DNA from: Selaginella moellendorffii
Lineage: Eukaryota > Streptophyta > Lycopodiopsida > Selaginellales > Selaginellaceae
DNA length: 64,000 nt
NCBI RefSeq assembly: GCF_000143415.4
Contig: NW_003314268.1
Coordinates: forward strand, 1,193,247-1,257,246
Direction: 5' to 3'
Under the pieces are notes generated by a model. That model worked only from the letters and a program-made list of their open reading frames with translations. It was not told where the DNA came from and made no database searches. Position numbers and translations under genes: made by a program. Position 1 is the stretch's first letter; each line of letters starts with the position of its first letter. Positions 11,700 to 25,100 of this stretch are shown here, piece by piece.

Positions 11700-12042
11700 A
11701 AATGTTGATGGAGGAGGTCATGGCTCATCTGATCCAGCAGCAATACAGTGAAGCCTTTAAGGAATTTCCAACCTCTGTCCCCATCCTCCAGAATCAGCTG
11801 TGGCAATAAGTTTTTGAGTTTTTTGCTCGATGACACATTCTGGAAATCTAGCAAATTCCACATCGTGTATGCTGAAGCTCTGGCCGCAAGTAACCTGGAA
11901 AAGAAGCCGGGGCAGACCAGCTCACTGCCTTACACTGCTGGAACTCCAAGCCATTATGAAGTAGTGAGCTATTGGGAATGTGTGGGCTCACATAGAAGTT
12001 GGAATTCCTACAGGAGGACCTTTGCTAGGTCCATGAGCTGAT
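11700..12042 (-). pseudogene. MSH2: MSH2 C-terminal exon fragment (copy a)
   Basis: On the minus strand the text FARFPECV (about 11840-11863) and FLKGF.VLLLDQMSH (about 11720-11765) match the C-terminal region of the mismatch-repair ATPase MSH2 (family pattern GIHVAEFANFPE..ALAK). A short block at 12003-12042 (CCTACAGGAGGACC.TTGCT) also occurs in copy b. Frames are broken and only the last exons are represented. No complete MSH2 is in the window. Confidence 0.6.
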
Positions 12043-12471
12043 TGTTTGGTGGATACATTATACAATGAGCCAATTTCATGTCCTGTCTCTAATCCAACTA
12101 ATATGCTGTGATATGCAATCCTCCACTGTGTAAGTAGTTTAGAGTCATTATACTACATGAAGTTTATAGTGTTGACATTAAGCTTCTAGCCATAGCTAAA
12201 TTTGAGACATTAGGTGAGATTTCAGACACTATTTATGGTCTGGAAAATGTGAAGAGCTTGGCACATCTTGCTAACTTTAAAAGTTTCCAGGCTTTCGACT
12301 TTTTCCTGAACAAGAGGATTTGCTAGTCCAGTTGCATTTGCCCAAGATCGTGAGACAAACGTTAAATGTTATCTAGCCTGTAAGTACTACATGATTAAAT
12401 TTTGGTTTGAAGATTGTATGAGACTAATTGATTCTATGATCTTGAGTTATATAATATATTATCAAATGATC

Positions 12472-14006
12472 CTAAGTCAACCTGTAAAGACTTTCGTTGA
12501 GCCTGGGAGTGATTTTGGCTTTGAGAGTGTGTGCCATGAAGCTTATGTTTCCCATAGCTTCATCCATAGTTTGATCTTTTGGGCTTCCAGGAAATTTCCA
12601 CTCGAATCCATGGAGAAGATTAGAAAGAACGAGCTGGACGTTTCTAAGACCCAGATGAAGCCCGGGGCAAGCCCTCTTTCCAGATCCAAATGGAAGCAGC
12701 TCAAAGTCTTGGCCATTGACACCGATGCTGCTGCCAATGAATCGCTGGGGCTGAAACTCCAGAGGATCACTCCAAACTCGAGGGTCTCTGCCAATCGCGT
12801 AGACATTCACAATAAGCATTGCATTCTTGGAGATGTCATAGCCTGCAACATTCTGAGCCTCGACCGACGCATGTGGTATGAGCAAAGAAACGGGAGGATG
12901 GAGACGAAAGCTTTCCTTGATGATGGCATTCAAAACCTCGAGCTTGGATATGTCTCCCTCTTCGACCATGCGTGTGCGTCCAACAACACTCTCAATCTCT
13001 TGCTGAGCTTTGACCATCCAATCTGGGTGGTGAAGAAGTTCCGCCAGAGCCCACTCTGTCACAGTGGATGATGTTTCAGATCCACCAAGAAGTAGATCCT
13101 ATCAAGATCACAGAACAATCAAGTAAGTTCCACAGATTTGCAACTTACCATGAGGAGAGCTCTGAGACTGACCAAATCGTTTCCAATGTGAGACCTTGTG
13201 ACCTCCACGAAATCGGGAACCTCACCGGGGCGCTGCTCGTCCAAAACCTTTTGCAAGAAGCCATTCATCTTATCCCCGGCCACCTTTGCACGGCGGGCAA
13301 CCAAGTCGAGCCAGCTCAAGTAGGGGAAATAGTCAGTGATCGAGAAAGCCGCTCCCACCTCGAGGATCTCATCAATCATCGCTATGAAATTCGAAGCCTC
13401 CGCCGCAATAGCGGGATCGCCCGAGGCCTTGGATCCAAAGTACGTCTTCTTCATCAGAATGCGAGTCATGACGTTGAAGCTGAGCGCCCTCAAGTGTGGT
13501 CTCACTCCGACAACTTGGCCAGCCTTAGAAGCTCTCAATAGCTCACCACTGAGCTCCCACAGCTCGTCCCGGATGATCTGCGTGTTCATACTCATCCTTT
13601 TGGCCGTGAATATCTCCGTGGCGCAGAGCTTCCTCAGCTTCTTCCAGTAGTCTCCATATGGCGAGAAAGACATGCTCCTGCTATCCATGACTATGGAGAC
13701 CACGTTGTTTCGAGGCCTATAGGCGAATTCCGTGTCGTGGTTCTTGAGAAACTCTTTGGCCATTTCTGGACTGGAGACCACGAACACAGGGACAGATCCC
13801 AGGCGCAAGTGAAAGAGGGGTCCAAATCTCTTGGAGAGCTGCTGGAGTGCGATGTGTGGGATCTTGCCCATGGCCAGGAGATGGAAGTGGCCGATGAGAG
13901 GTAATCCTCTGGGGCCTGGCGGAAGATTGAGAGATATGCTGGAGAGCCATTGCTTGAGGATGAAAGCAGTGAGGAGGAAGACCACTATATGCACCGCCCA
14001 AAACAT
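12472..14006 (-). CDS. cytochrome P450, A-type (CYP71 clan-like), copy 1
   Basis: Exons complement(13149-14006) and complement(12472-13098), with a 50-bp intron, give 494 aa. An N-terminal membrane anchor (FWAVHIVVFLLTAFILKQWL) is followed by the Pro-rich hinge LPPGPRGLP. The I-helix reads LLGGSETAST, the ExxR motif is KESFR, the PERF-like segment is FQPQRF, and the haem loop is FGSGKRACPG with the cysteine ligand. An ER-bound monooxygenase; the substrate cannot be told from sequence. It differs from copy 2 at only about five residues (for example GKIPH/GKLPH, DISKN/DIPKN). Both look functional. MSH2-derived sequence lies directly upstream. Confidence 0.93.
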
Positions 14007-14159
14007 TCCTACTTTCTGCCCCTAAATTGTAGAGCCAGAGCGCTGGAGAGTACTTCCATTCCAATGTTGAATGGAAGATGTCCAACCTTTGACTTCCAAG
14101 CTTGGCATCTTTGAAATTTCTTCTAAACTCTTAAGAAATCCAAGCTGCGACAATTTTTT

Positions 14160-14577
14160 AAATAACAAAGAAATCCAAAGCCTTGAAAATCATCGCCTGT
14201 GGCGAGAAGTCTTCGAGCTCCGCAGCCTTTTACTTGGCGACGTATTCTGGAAATCAAGTGAATTTCACGACATGTATGCAGAAGCTCTGGTCGCAAGGAC
14301 CATGGAAACAAACTCACGGACCAGATCATTAGAAAGAAAATATGCCAGTACCTTGTATTGTGAGGTTTCTCGGGAACTGGGATTTTTGTGCGCACTCATG
14401 TGAAAGTTGGAGATTCCTACAGGAGGACGTCTGCTGGGACCATGAGCTGACGGACCTTGATGATAGAAATGGTGAGCTCGTGGAAGTGTGTTGCAAATAG
14501 AGTTGGTGCTCTAGTCACATCCACTATGTACTCACAGATTGCCCCAACACTGTTGTGCTGCACTGCTGCAAAGCCGC
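14160..14577 (-). pseudogene. MSH2: MSH2 fragment upstream of P450 copy 1 (copy b, unit 1)
   Basis: The minus strand encodes AICEYIVDVTRAPTLFATHF followed by HELT, the hallmark MSH2 region around the helix-turn-helix (family: AICEHLVE.....TLFATHFHELT). Remnants of the next exons follow: a VGISNFHMSAHID-type block, then GIHVAEF..FPE-type text with stops. Same orientation as the P450. It duplicates 25325-25735. Confidence 0.75.
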
Positions 14578-14649
14578 CACCCCATATTGCTGTATAACAC
14601 CACTGCCACAGAAAAACCATAGAGTTTTTTCATTAGCACAATTCTCTAT

Positions 14650-17600
14650 AGTGTGAATGCAATACAGTGTTCATATGGCAATTTTCTATTGGTTTAGCAT
14701 TAAATATCAATTCCATTGCAATGGATGCCCCATGGATGTTGGCTCGATGGGTTGATAATGTCCCTATAATATGAACATTGTGCTATACATAAATGCCACA
14801 TATCATCAAGTTTGAGCCCAAGATATAGGGATTTATTATGTCATAGAGTTTAAGAGATGCTTCCTTGCCTTAGTGCCCTACCTTAGTGTTATGTTATTGG
14901 CAATGTGAAAAGTAACTTGGTTTGTTAGTGATTGGTTTCAAATGTTTTTGTAAGCAAAGTTGGAAGTGGTTTTGAATTATTACTAAATTGCTCTTTATGG
15001 ACTTTGAAGTTCTTACTATGAGTATAGTTCCCTTAGTTTATTTCAAATTTGTCTTACTGAAACTTTTTCTAGGTTTACTAGAAGACATGGAGGGGATGGC
15101 CTTCCATCCAATTTAAGTGATTCAGATTGTGGTTTAGATGTGGATAGTAACAATGATGCTCTTTCAAAGGTTTGCTTAATTTTTAGCATTCTATAATTTT
15201 TTGGGATTGAGGGGATTCGATAGTCCTACTGCATTTGGCATCTAGATGCACCTGAAGATCCTCGAGACTAAGACTATTTATTTTAAAATTTCAAAGCCAA
15301 CACTGTACAAATACATGTGGCTTGTCGATCCAAATTAGAGAGGTGTACACTATAGGGTACCACCTAAAGAGGTATATCATCACGTCTAGACTAACAATTC
15401 CATGATCGAGGTGGCACAAATTGGGGGATTATCAATTCCTGATCTAGTTGTTAAACTAGAGGATACTGGTTTAGCCGACGCCAAATTCATAAGGCCTTAG
15501 CCACTCACAATCTAACTAGACTGGAACAAAGGCACATGACAAGGATTTAATAATGATTTTATAAGAATGAAGAGGCTTATGCACTTTGCTATATAAATTG
15601 TGAATATTCTTTCATTTCTGCCTTTTTGTGAGCATGTATATATTGCAAGCTTGTAAGCTATGGTCTCTATGTACATGCATTATTTGTGGGGTAACTCATT
15701 ATATTGTAGCTTGTGAGTTGGCTGCCTCCAAAGAATCCCATGCAATATTCAGCACATATACATAGGTTATTTGTCAATTTGGAAGGCCTAAACACATTAG
15801 GAGAAACAATGCTCTAAAGCACGTTAAGGTTGAAAGGGATATGGTCTACTGTTTGGTCTTGTAGCTAAGAGCTTCATACGTGGGATATCGTAACTAGGTA
15901 CTCACAATGTTAGAGTTTGTCCAAATAAGAACTAAATCAATTTTGTTTTGTAGCACATAGAATATTTGTGGAGAGAGCTCTTTGAGCGCGTGGTGTGGTT
16001 TTATAAGCACCATTTTAAGTCTATGGAAAACATAGGAATTCTTAATGTATCTAATCTATGGCACAACTAAAGTCTACGTTATGTCTTTGCTCCGTACCTC
16101 AAAAAGGATATTTCACATTAGATTGCAACCTGGAACCTCCATTAGGTCCGTCTGTATCGATGTGGTGATTACTTCAAACCACCTCATGTTTTTGCAAACT
16201 TATTTCAACCGATGGAACAAGAGCTTGGGTAAAAATTTTAGTAATATTATAGAATTCTTCATAAATTGTGCTTTTGCAGGATTATATTGGTTGTTGGTGG
16301 AAAAGATATTAAATACATACTTGGACCATTTCTCTCCAATGTCGAAGGTGAAACTCTATCAAAGTAATCTTTAGAGCAAGAATAGAACAATTTCTTTTAA
16401 TCTATTTTGTTGTGCTTGGTTACCTTACAGACTCTCAACACTATTCAAAACTAGACATTGTTTATGCATCAGGAGGGACTCAACTTAGACAAGAAATATC
16501 TACTTCATTTGGATTTAACAATGGAGTGTGTAATAGTTAATGTTGCAGGTGTAGATCTACTATTTAACATTGAAAGTGCCTTGCCTATAGCAACACTAGT
16601 GAAGTGACGAGCTTTGGAAAATTGTACTTGGCCATACTCGGAGAAAACTGAGTGTTCTTTAGTGTAAATTTAAAATTTAAATTCAATTCTTGATTTCTTC
16701 AATTTTAGGGTATATTAAATGTGCCTTAGATACAGGCAATTTCATTTTATAACAACGCTTCATATGATTTTGTTAATGGTTCATTAATTTTTCAATCAAT
16801 TTGCATGATTAAACTGAAGGCAAGGCTTCTAGCGCACACTCCCCCAATTGCAAGACCATCGCCCAAGCAAGAGCGCCATAGCTATGATGGTGGGTAGCTT
16901 CTCCTAGATCAAGTTTGCATAACCAATCCCTTATGGTTTCCAAGCTCGAAGCAAGAACCTTGCACGCCTCAACAATAGTAGACACTATGCAAGAAATGCC
17001 TCGTGAGTATGCACCCAAGCACTTGATGTTCCGCAATTGGTGCAGCTAACAGTTTTGTGAGGCACACACCAACCACTTGATTTTCCAAGCTCCACAGCAG
17101 GGATATCAACTCTAACAACATCCCACCCATAACTTCTGACTATATTTGAGTAAGTAGAGTGTTGCCTAACATTGCATACACTGCAACATATGTGAAACCT
17201 CCAGCACGTTTTGTTCTCCTTGCTTTCCTTGGAAAGTAGTAGCCTAAGTGTCTGAAATGAGCAAGTCTAGACACCTCATGCCCACGGTGTTGTCCAATCT
17301 AGAATGCTGCCACCAACACCAATATATGCTCACGCAAGCCCATATAGTGCCATTGCTACCAACTCCATAACTCCACCAACTACTACAACTCTTGCAACTC
17401 CATCTACTAGTATAAATGCCAGTACCTAGCCATCTACCTCTCGAAGCAATAAGTGGTCTAGCTTGGTAAAATTTTCATTTGTACCCATCTTTTTTCTATG
17501 TGTTTTTCTATGTAGGGTGAGTTGACAATGCCACCACACTAGCAAGTTTATAGTTCGCCATCAACATTCCACAACTACTCCCAATGATTGACATTGTCAT

Positions 17601-18270
17601 CTAGTGGAGCTTTGACATCCAGATATATTCAAACTGACCCTCAAGGTGGGCTACTATGTGAGCCACAGGTATAATATGATCCTATACACTTTTCATTTTT
17701 TTCCTTAGATTTGTTTGACTCATTTTTGTTTCTTTGCTAGACTCTCTTAGCACTTGTGGCTGTAGTGCACACCTATGCTAATAACAATCAATAGTCCTTA
17801 TCTTGTTGTCCTAGACACTATGACAATTGGTCCAAAGTCATTAGTGGGATGTCGTCTATGACACCCTTGGTCCTCTGGCCGTTTACCACAGCCTTTGTCA
17901 CCAAGTGGATTGCAATCCCAAAGACCTGGCATATACATTTATATGGCTGGAGAAGAGAGCCATTGGTGAAGGTGACGGAACTTGACGAGATAGTAGTGGA
18001 CCTCCTAGAGTGTCTTATATGGGGTGGCTTATACTCTAGTATTCCTTTCCATCCTGGCATAGCCCAACATGCAATTCTACTATCATTCCAAGCCTCAGGA
18101 ATCCAACCTTCATCCATAACCAACCCAGAAGCATTTGTCTAGCATGCAAGGTAGTTCAATGGTGGTGAAGCCCATGTCGAGTCTGCAAAATTTGGCCTCA
18201 GCTCTATCTAGCCTTGCTACTAGCCTCCTCAAACATTATGGGGAGCCATAGAAAACAAGGCCAATGGCAA
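14650..18270. repeat. unclassified, transposon-like repeat DNA (unit 1)
   Basis: No intact gene. Degenerate coding-like stretches recur in the unit-2 copy: about 16045-16350 (+), containing SLGKNFSNIIEFFINCAF; 16810-17036 (-), CLGAYSRGISCIVST; and 17850-18140 (+), ECLIWGGLYSSIPFHPG. I do not recognise the family. Copy-to-copy differences in a sampled 187-bp stretch are all transitions. Confidence 0.55.
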
Positions 18271-18275
18271 CCGAG
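18271..18275 (+). other. target-site duplication of X, left half (CCGAG)
   Basis: CCGAG directly abuts the X 3' LTR. Its partner is CTCGG at 32234-32238, the reverse complement, abutting the X 5' LTR. The uninterrupted site is preserved in unit 2 at 22170-22174 (CTCAG). Confidence 0.8.
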
Positions 18276-19373
18276 TGTAAGCCATAAAGTTTTTCTTTCC
18301 AGTTTGCCAGCTTACCTCGTGTATCCGACCAACACTGCCTTGGCTTGTGTTAAGTTCGCTCGCCAAGGTTCCCGCCTATTGTACCAGCCCCTACTTGGTC
18401 CTACTTGGTTTCAGCTATTCACTACATGAGCAATAAAGTGTTAGCCATCCATCTACAGATTCCCAATTCTCTCCCAATCCCCCTTCCCGGGTTAGACTGG
18501 ACTTAAAGTTCGATTACACTCCCCGCAAGCACAAGCAGCCAAGCACACCAAGCCTCCAGGTTCCAAACACCCCTTGGTACAACAAAACTTGATCATGAGA
18601 CCCTCTAAATCCCAAGCCTTGGGTGCAACACTTGCTTCGGGACATCGGGGCGAAACACCGTGGCCTAACGGCCCAGTATGGGTACCTCTACCCCCCCCCC
18701 ACTTCCATCCCGAAGGGAAGGCCCAAGCCCCTAGGAAGGGCGAGGACCAAAGAGCCACAAGGTACTCACGTGGGGCACCACTCCACATGAGTCGGGAGCA
18801 CCATAGTCGATTTCCCTTTCGGGAGTGGGAGCTGCTCTTGAACACTTCCCTGGGTGGCCCCTCTGGCACCATCCAAGCCCATGCTCACTCCCACTCAAGG
18901 CCCCTCAGCCCTAGTCTCAACCTCAAGTCAGTTTGGAAGCACCACTAGAGAGTTCCTTCAAGACTGGTTCCTAGACCCCCCCCCCTTGGGAGATGCATGC
19001 TTTGGGCTTTCACCCCTTGACCTGTATTAGTATTTGGACTTAGTCTCAAATTCGATCTTGGACTTGATCTCGGACCCGACTTCGGACTCGGTCTCGGACT
19101 CGATCTCGAACTCGATCTCGGACCCAATCTCAGACTCGACTTCGGACTCGGTCTCGGACCCGATTTAGATCTCGGACTCTGTCTCGAACTCGGTCTCGAA
19201 CTCGGTCTCTGATTTGGCCTCGGCTCGATCCCGGACTCTATCTCAAAGTCGGTCTCAAAGTCGGTCTTGGACTTGATCTTCGACTCGGTCCCATCCGATG
19301 AACTCTTTGTTATTTCGGTCATGCTTTCGGGGATCCTTTAGCCTACGACAGCTCGAGGAGTCGGTTTCTTACA
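18276..19373 (-). repeat. X 3' LTR (1098 bp)
   Basis: It begins TGTAAGCC and ends TTACA in plus orientation. It aligns along its length with the reverse complement of 32239-33400, including the C-run, the Ser/Glu-like CTCGGA array at about 19040-19300 and the outer ends. Confidence 0.85.
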
Positions 19374-19776
19374 ACTCCATCACCCATAGAAGAAGTTCGA
19401 TGCCTACATCGAACGCCTCTTTTTTATCCTACGACTTGTTGACCATGTCTCCAGGGGCATCCCCCCACTTAGCGGTGTGCCTAAGTTAGCCTCCCCGGCC
19501 AAGAGCCCATGACAACGGAATATAGGTGTCCCTATATTCCTCACCTCACCACGCCCTAGTATGGGGTTGGGACTTGAACCTAGCCTTGCTTTACTAGGGG
19601 GTTGGGACTCGAACCCAACCTCCGTAGAATACGTCTACGGATTCGACATCCCCGCGGGGAGTCGGGCGTAGTGCCCTACGCTTGGTCAACCTAGCTAACC
19701 CATGCTAATTAGCTTACCTTCGGTGCGCCTTTGGGTCCCAACATATGCCACTTGCTCAACTTTGCAAATTGATATT

Positions 19777-19976
19777 TTAATTGAACTTTGCATAAGTACA
19801 TAGAGTTCTGCCTTGTAGAAATTCCTCCATTAAATCTTGCGCGTTCGCTAGGTTCTCCTTCGGTTCCCATGTTGCTTCATAGTGTGGAAATCCTTTCCAC
19901 TTCACATGGAACTCTCTCACCTTGTGTCCTTGTCGCTTACTATTGCGCGCATTGAGGATGGCCTCAACTTCATAAC
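19777..19976 (-). pseudogene. X chromodomain (pol C-terminus)
   Basis: The encoded text runs from YEVEAILNARN through FHVKWKGFPHYEATWEPKEN, a canonical CHROMO domain with its three aromatic positions (Y, W, Y). These domains target chromovirus integration to heterochromatin. The ORF extends upstream to 20010 only because the adjacent Y LTR happens to be open. Confidence 0.85.
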
Positions 19977-20405
19977 CAGGGGCAGAAAGGGACTTGATAG
20001 GAACTGACAAAGGGACTTTGGGGAAGGCGATTCCTCAGGTCTGTGGGCATCCTAAGGATGCTAAGGAGTGGATCTAGGATGACCACTCGTGGATAGATGG
20101 CCCAGTCTTGGAGAGACGGGATGGTGATGCAAGTGGTATTGGACCACTAGTGCAGCAAAGGTGAATGGGCATGGCCTTAGCGTAACGGGCCGAGATGTTA
20201 GTGGTACCTTTGGGTGTTGGTCTTGGGACCGGACACGCGGAGCACTTGGACCAGGTGCAAATGTTGAGTGGCATGGATGCCATTTTTGGGGCTAGCAAGT
20301 CCCAAGTCCTGAATTGGACTGATGGAGGTTGTGAATGAGACTCCTCCAAGTGGTTGGAGGTGTGGTTAAGTGACTAAAGTAGAATGGAAAATTTAGTCGC
20401 TTACA
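19977..20405 (+). mobile_element. outer end of the left LTR of element Y, displaced by inversion
   Basis: The reverse complement matches 44159-44590 of the intact Y LTR closely, from TGTAAGCGACTAAATTTTCC to the CCTTT.TGCCCCTGG break. Its continuation is at 38004. The outer end abuts TTGCT (20406-20410). Confidence 0.85.
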
Positions 20406-20410
20406 TTGCT
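20406..20410 (+). other. target-site duplication of Y, left half (TTGCT = AGCAA reversed)
   Basis: TTGCT flanks the Y LTR end. Its partner AGCAA lies at 46070-46074 next to the other Y LTR. Same-orientation comparison requires undoing the 18-kb inversion. Confidence 0.8.
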
Positions 20411-21956
20411 CTTGTTGCTCATGGCAAAAGAACTAAATTATCATTATTTGGCACACCTCTTTTAACATGGTGTTCATAGCAAGCGTAAGTGAACTCCATC
20501 TAGCTCCATTGCAAAGCCATGAATATATACTATCTGGAGTTATGTCTCTAATGCATCCCATTAAATTTATCCTTCGTTGCCATTGATTTCTAGTGTAACT
20601 CTCTCAATGCTTTAGTTTTGCACCATGATGTTTAGAAGATTTGCATGACTCAAAAGTAGGTTGAAGTCTAACCAATTCCATGAATTGGTGGGGCTTATAC
20701 TTCGATTGTGTACTACATAAGGGTGTATAGTGTTGATGTTTGTGGAGTTCTCTCAAGTGTAGCATGCTGAAGGAGATTTGAGAATATGGAAGTTGCAATT
20801 GCATGCAATAACATTTAGGTGAGAAGAGCAATAATAATGGACACTTTCAACATTTTCCAATTATAACCATTTCAAATTTTAAAATTTGTAAAAAGAGTTT
20901 CCAAGTATAGGGTGAAACTATCCAATATATGCTATGCACTACGGCCGAAGAACTAGAGTTTTCAGGGATTGGAAGTTCGTGATTTGGTAAGAGTAGATTT
21001 GTGATAGTATCCTATCTACTCTAACCTTGTTGTAATGTTTGAGGTTTCTAGGTTTCCTCCTAGTATGGCAAACTAGAAAGGATTCTATGACTTCTTTGAG
21101 GTACAACAATGGATCCAACAGAGTATAAGACTGAGGATTCTATATTATGCCTCCTCCTCTCAAGGCTTGGCAATCCCTCCAATAAGGTTGCTTAAGACTA
21201 CTTCTAATGTTATGCTAATTATTGAGGGGAAAGGTCCTGTTGAAGAAAGTGACAATGAGGGATGTATTACTGCTCGAGATGTAAGCGAGGACAAGTTCAT
21301 AGATCCAGAGGGTGATTTTTGTTCTACCATGAAACAAGAACCAGAGGCGCCGATACCTGGTGGCCACACACCTGGCCTCTCGATCTCCCCTTCATAATTT
21401 TGGAGCAGTTGAGAGTTCCCCAAGCAAGGATGGGCATCATGTAGCACCCAAGCTCGATAGTTTTGACCCAAATCCTAGATTGGGAGCTGCTTTGGAAGCT
21501 ATAGTGATTGCCCTTGATGAGGCAAGTATAAGCCGGGAGGGCTATAAATGTTTATAATGGGTATTTGTGGAATATTTTGAATATTTTTACCTTTATCTTT
21601 GCTAATGAACTAAGTTAAATTGGAAAGAGTCTCTTTCAAAGTGTTAAGGAATTATATATTTTCAAAACAATTATCTAGTTTAATTGTGAAAGTGTTGAGA
21701 TTATGGTACTTCCACAACATCAACCCAATATATACAAGCTCTTTGGATTCTAAAGTGCCCGGTGGATCTTGTGTTTGGTCCACTCCATTGATGGGTACGT
21801 TAAAGGGAAGAAAACTTCTCGTGTGCATATGGAGAACCTGGGAAATCGAGTAGACAATATACTCTGTCTCTCAACTTAGATCTAAATAGGCTCTCCCAGT
21901 CAGTACTCTAGAGAATCAATTGTAGAGTGATGGAACTTGGATAACTCTTTTCGGCT
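20411..21956. other. unit-2-specific sequence, no gene recognised
   Basis: AT-rich. Short open stretches at 21167-21397 (+) and 20604-20831 (-) resemble no family that I know. It has no counterpart in unit 1, where a different stretch of about 170 bp (31850-32020) occupies this place. Confidence 0.4.
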
Positions 21957-22174
21957 TATCACCAAGGGATCATCATCTGTAGTCAAAGCATTTGTAGTAG
22001 CTATAACTGTAAGGACCACAACATATATTTATGAGGAGAGAATTTAAAAAAGATAATGACTTACATTCACAAACATCCTTCTCCTTGAGTGCTTGGGCCT
22101 AATTTTGATAACTTAGCCAATATTTGTCAATAAGATGCTCCATAACATCGTATAAACAGATTACTATTGCTCAG

Positions 22175-25100
22175 TTGCCATTGGCCTTGTTTTCTATGGC
22201 TCCCCATGATGTTTGAGGAGGCTAGTAGCAAGGCTAGATAGAGCTGAGGCCAAATTTTATAGACTCAACATGGGCCTCACCACTATTGGATTGCCTTGCA
22301 TGCTAGACAAATGCTTCTGGATTGGTTATGGATGAAGATTGGATTCCTGAGACTTGGAATGATAGTAGAATTATATGTTGGGCTGTGCCGGGCTGGAAAG
22401 GAATACTAGAGTATAAGCCACCCCATATAAGACACTCTGGGAGGTCCACTACTAACTCGTCAAGTTTTGTCATCTTCACCGATAGCTCTCTTTTCCAGCC
22501 ATATAAGTGTATATGCCAGGTCTTCACGATTGCAATCCACTTAGTGACAAAGGCTGTGGTGAACAGCTGGGGGATGAAAGGTGTTATAGACAACATCCCA
22601 CCAATGACTTTGGACCGATTGCCATAGTGTGCACGACAACAAGATAAGGACTGCTGATTGTTATTGGCATAGGTGTGCACTACAACCACAAGTGCTGAGA
22701 GAGTCTAGCACAGTGAAACAAAAATGAGTCAAACAAATCTAAGGAAAAAAAAATGAAAAGTGTATGGGATCATATTATACCTGTGGCTCATATGGTAGCC
22801 CACCTTGAGGTCAGCTTGAATATATCTGGATGTCAAAGCTTCACTAGATGACAATATCAACCATTGGGAGTAGTTGTAGAATGCTAATGGCAAACTATAA
22901 GCTTGCTGGTGTGGCGGCATTATCAACTCATCCTACACAGAAATACATATAGAAAAAGGATGGGTACAAATGAAAAACTTACCGAGCTAGACCACTTGTT
23001 GCTTCGAGAGGTAGATGGCTAGGTATTGGCACTTGTACTAGTAGATGGAGTTGCAAGAGTTGTAGCAACTGGTGGAGTTGTGGAGCTGGTAGCAATGGCA
23101 CTATATGGGCTTGAGCATGTCTTGTAGTTGGTGTTGGTGGTAGTGTTCCAGATTGGACAACACCGTGGGCATGAGGTGTCTGGACTTGCTCATTTCAGAC
23201 ACTCAGGCTGCTGCTTTCCAGGGAAGGCAAGGAGAACAAAACGTGCTAGAGGTTTTGAATATGTTGCAGTGTTTGCAATGTTAGGCAACACTCTACTTGC
23301 TCAAATGTAGTCAGAAGTTCTGGGTGGGATGCTATTGGAGTTGATATCCCTACTGTGGAGCTTGGAAAATCAAGCGGTTGGCATGTGCCTCACAAGACTA
23401 TTATCTATACCAATTGTGGAACATCAAGTGCTTGGGTGCATACTCACGAGGCATTTCTTGCATAGTGTCTACTACTATTGAGGCATGCGAGGTTCTTGCT
23501 TCAAGCCTAGAAACCATAAGGGATTGGTTATGCAAACTTGATCAAGGAGAAGTTACTTACCATCATAGCTGTGGCACTCTTGTTTGGGCAGTGGTCCTAC
23601 AATTGGGGGAGTGTGCGCTAGAAGCCTTGCCTCTAGTTAAATCATGTGAATCAATTAGAAAAATGAATAAACCATTGACAAAATCATATAAAGCGTTGTC
23701 ATAAAACATATCTAAGGCACATTTACTATGGGTGGGACTTGGTGTAAACCCTAATCCAAAACATGGCAACCCTAAAATTGAGGAAATCAAGAATTGAATT
23801 TAAATTTTAAATTTACACTAAAGAACACTCAATTTTCTCTGAGTATGGCCAAATACAATTTTTCCAAAGCTCATCACTTCAATAGTGTTGCTGTAGGCAA
23901 GGCACTTTCAATGTTAAATGGTAGATCTACACCTGCAACATCAACCATTGCACACTCCATTGTTAGATCTAATGAAATAGATATTTTTTGTCTAAGTTGA
24001 GTCCCTCCTGATACATAAAAAATGCCTCATTTCAAACAGTGCCGAGAGCTTGTAAAGTAGCCAAGAGAAATGGTCCAAGTATGTCTTTAATATCTTTTCC
24101 ACCAACAGCCAGCATAATCCTACAAAAGCACAATTTATGAAGAATTCTATAATATTACCAAAATTCTTACCCAAGCTCTTGTTCCATTGGTTGAAATAAA
24201 TTTGTAGAAACATGAGGTGGTCTGAAATAATCACCATATCGATACGGACAGACCTAATAAAGGTTCCAGGTTGCAACCCAGTGTGAAATATCCTTTTTGA
24301 GGTACAAAGCAAAGACACAATGTAAACTCTAGTTGTGCCATGAATTAGATACATTAAGGATTTTTATGTTTTCCATGGACTTAAAAAAGTGCTTATAAAA
24401 CCACACCACATGCTCAAAGAGCTCTCTCCACGAATATTCTATGCACTGCAAAACAAAATCGATTTAGTCCTTATTTGGACAAACTCTAACATTATGAGTA
24501 CCTGGTTATGATACCCCACATATGAAGCTCCTAACTACAAGACCCTAATAGGAGACTATATCCTTTTCAACCTCAATGTGATCTAGAGCATTGTCTCTCC
24601 TAGGCCTTCCAAATTGATAAATAGCCTATGCATATGTGTTGAATATTACATGGGATTCTTTGGAGGCAACTAGCTCACAAGCTACAATATAATGAGTTGC
24701 CCTACAAATAATGGCATGTATATAAAAATTAAATAAACCTCTGGGAGAGCATCATTGTCACTATCCACATCTAAACCACAGCCTGAATTACTAAAATTGG
24801 ATGGAAGGCCATCCACCTTTTCTTCCTCCATGTCTTCCAGTAAACCTAGAAAAAAAAGTTTAAGTGATATAAATTTGAAATAAACTAAGGGAATTATACT
24901 CATAGCAAGAACTTTGAAGTCCATAGAGAGCAATTTAGTAATAAATTAAAGCCACTTCCAACACTACCCACAAAAATATTTGAAACCAATCACTAGCAAA
25001 CCAAATTACCTTTTACATTTAATGCCAAGAAACATGCCAAATAACATAGCACTAGGGCACTAAGGCAAGGAAGCATCTCTTAAACCTTATGTCATAATAA

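Larger units (their letters stand above)
12119..18275. repeat. tandem-duplicated segment, unit 1, left portion
   Basis: Every landmark from 12119 to 18275 (P450 gene, MSH2 fragment b, unclassified repeats) recurs in reverse order and orientation at 22170-27759. Positions of the P450 pair sum to a constant (39,888), so there are no indels across either P450. The left copy has about 480 extra bp at 15190-15670. Unit 1 continues at 32233-27768 (reverse), as explained under the 18-kb inversion. Confidence 0.85.
18276..19976 (-). mobile_element. chromovirus X, 3' part (chromodomain + 3' LTR)
   Basis: In minus orientation this piece holds the C-terminal chromodomain of pol (19976-19777), about 400 bp of 3' non-coding sequence, a purine-rich tract next to the LTR, and the LTR at 19373-18276. 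Host DNA, not a primer-binding site, follows the LTR, so this is a 3' LTR. The rest of X is at 32239-38003. Confidence 0.82.

Noticed and set aside
22303-24354. Host genes in the unclassified repeats (open stretches of 75-128 codons)
   Set aside because: No ORF is complete in both copies, starts and ends differ, and substitutions between copies do not favour codon third positions.
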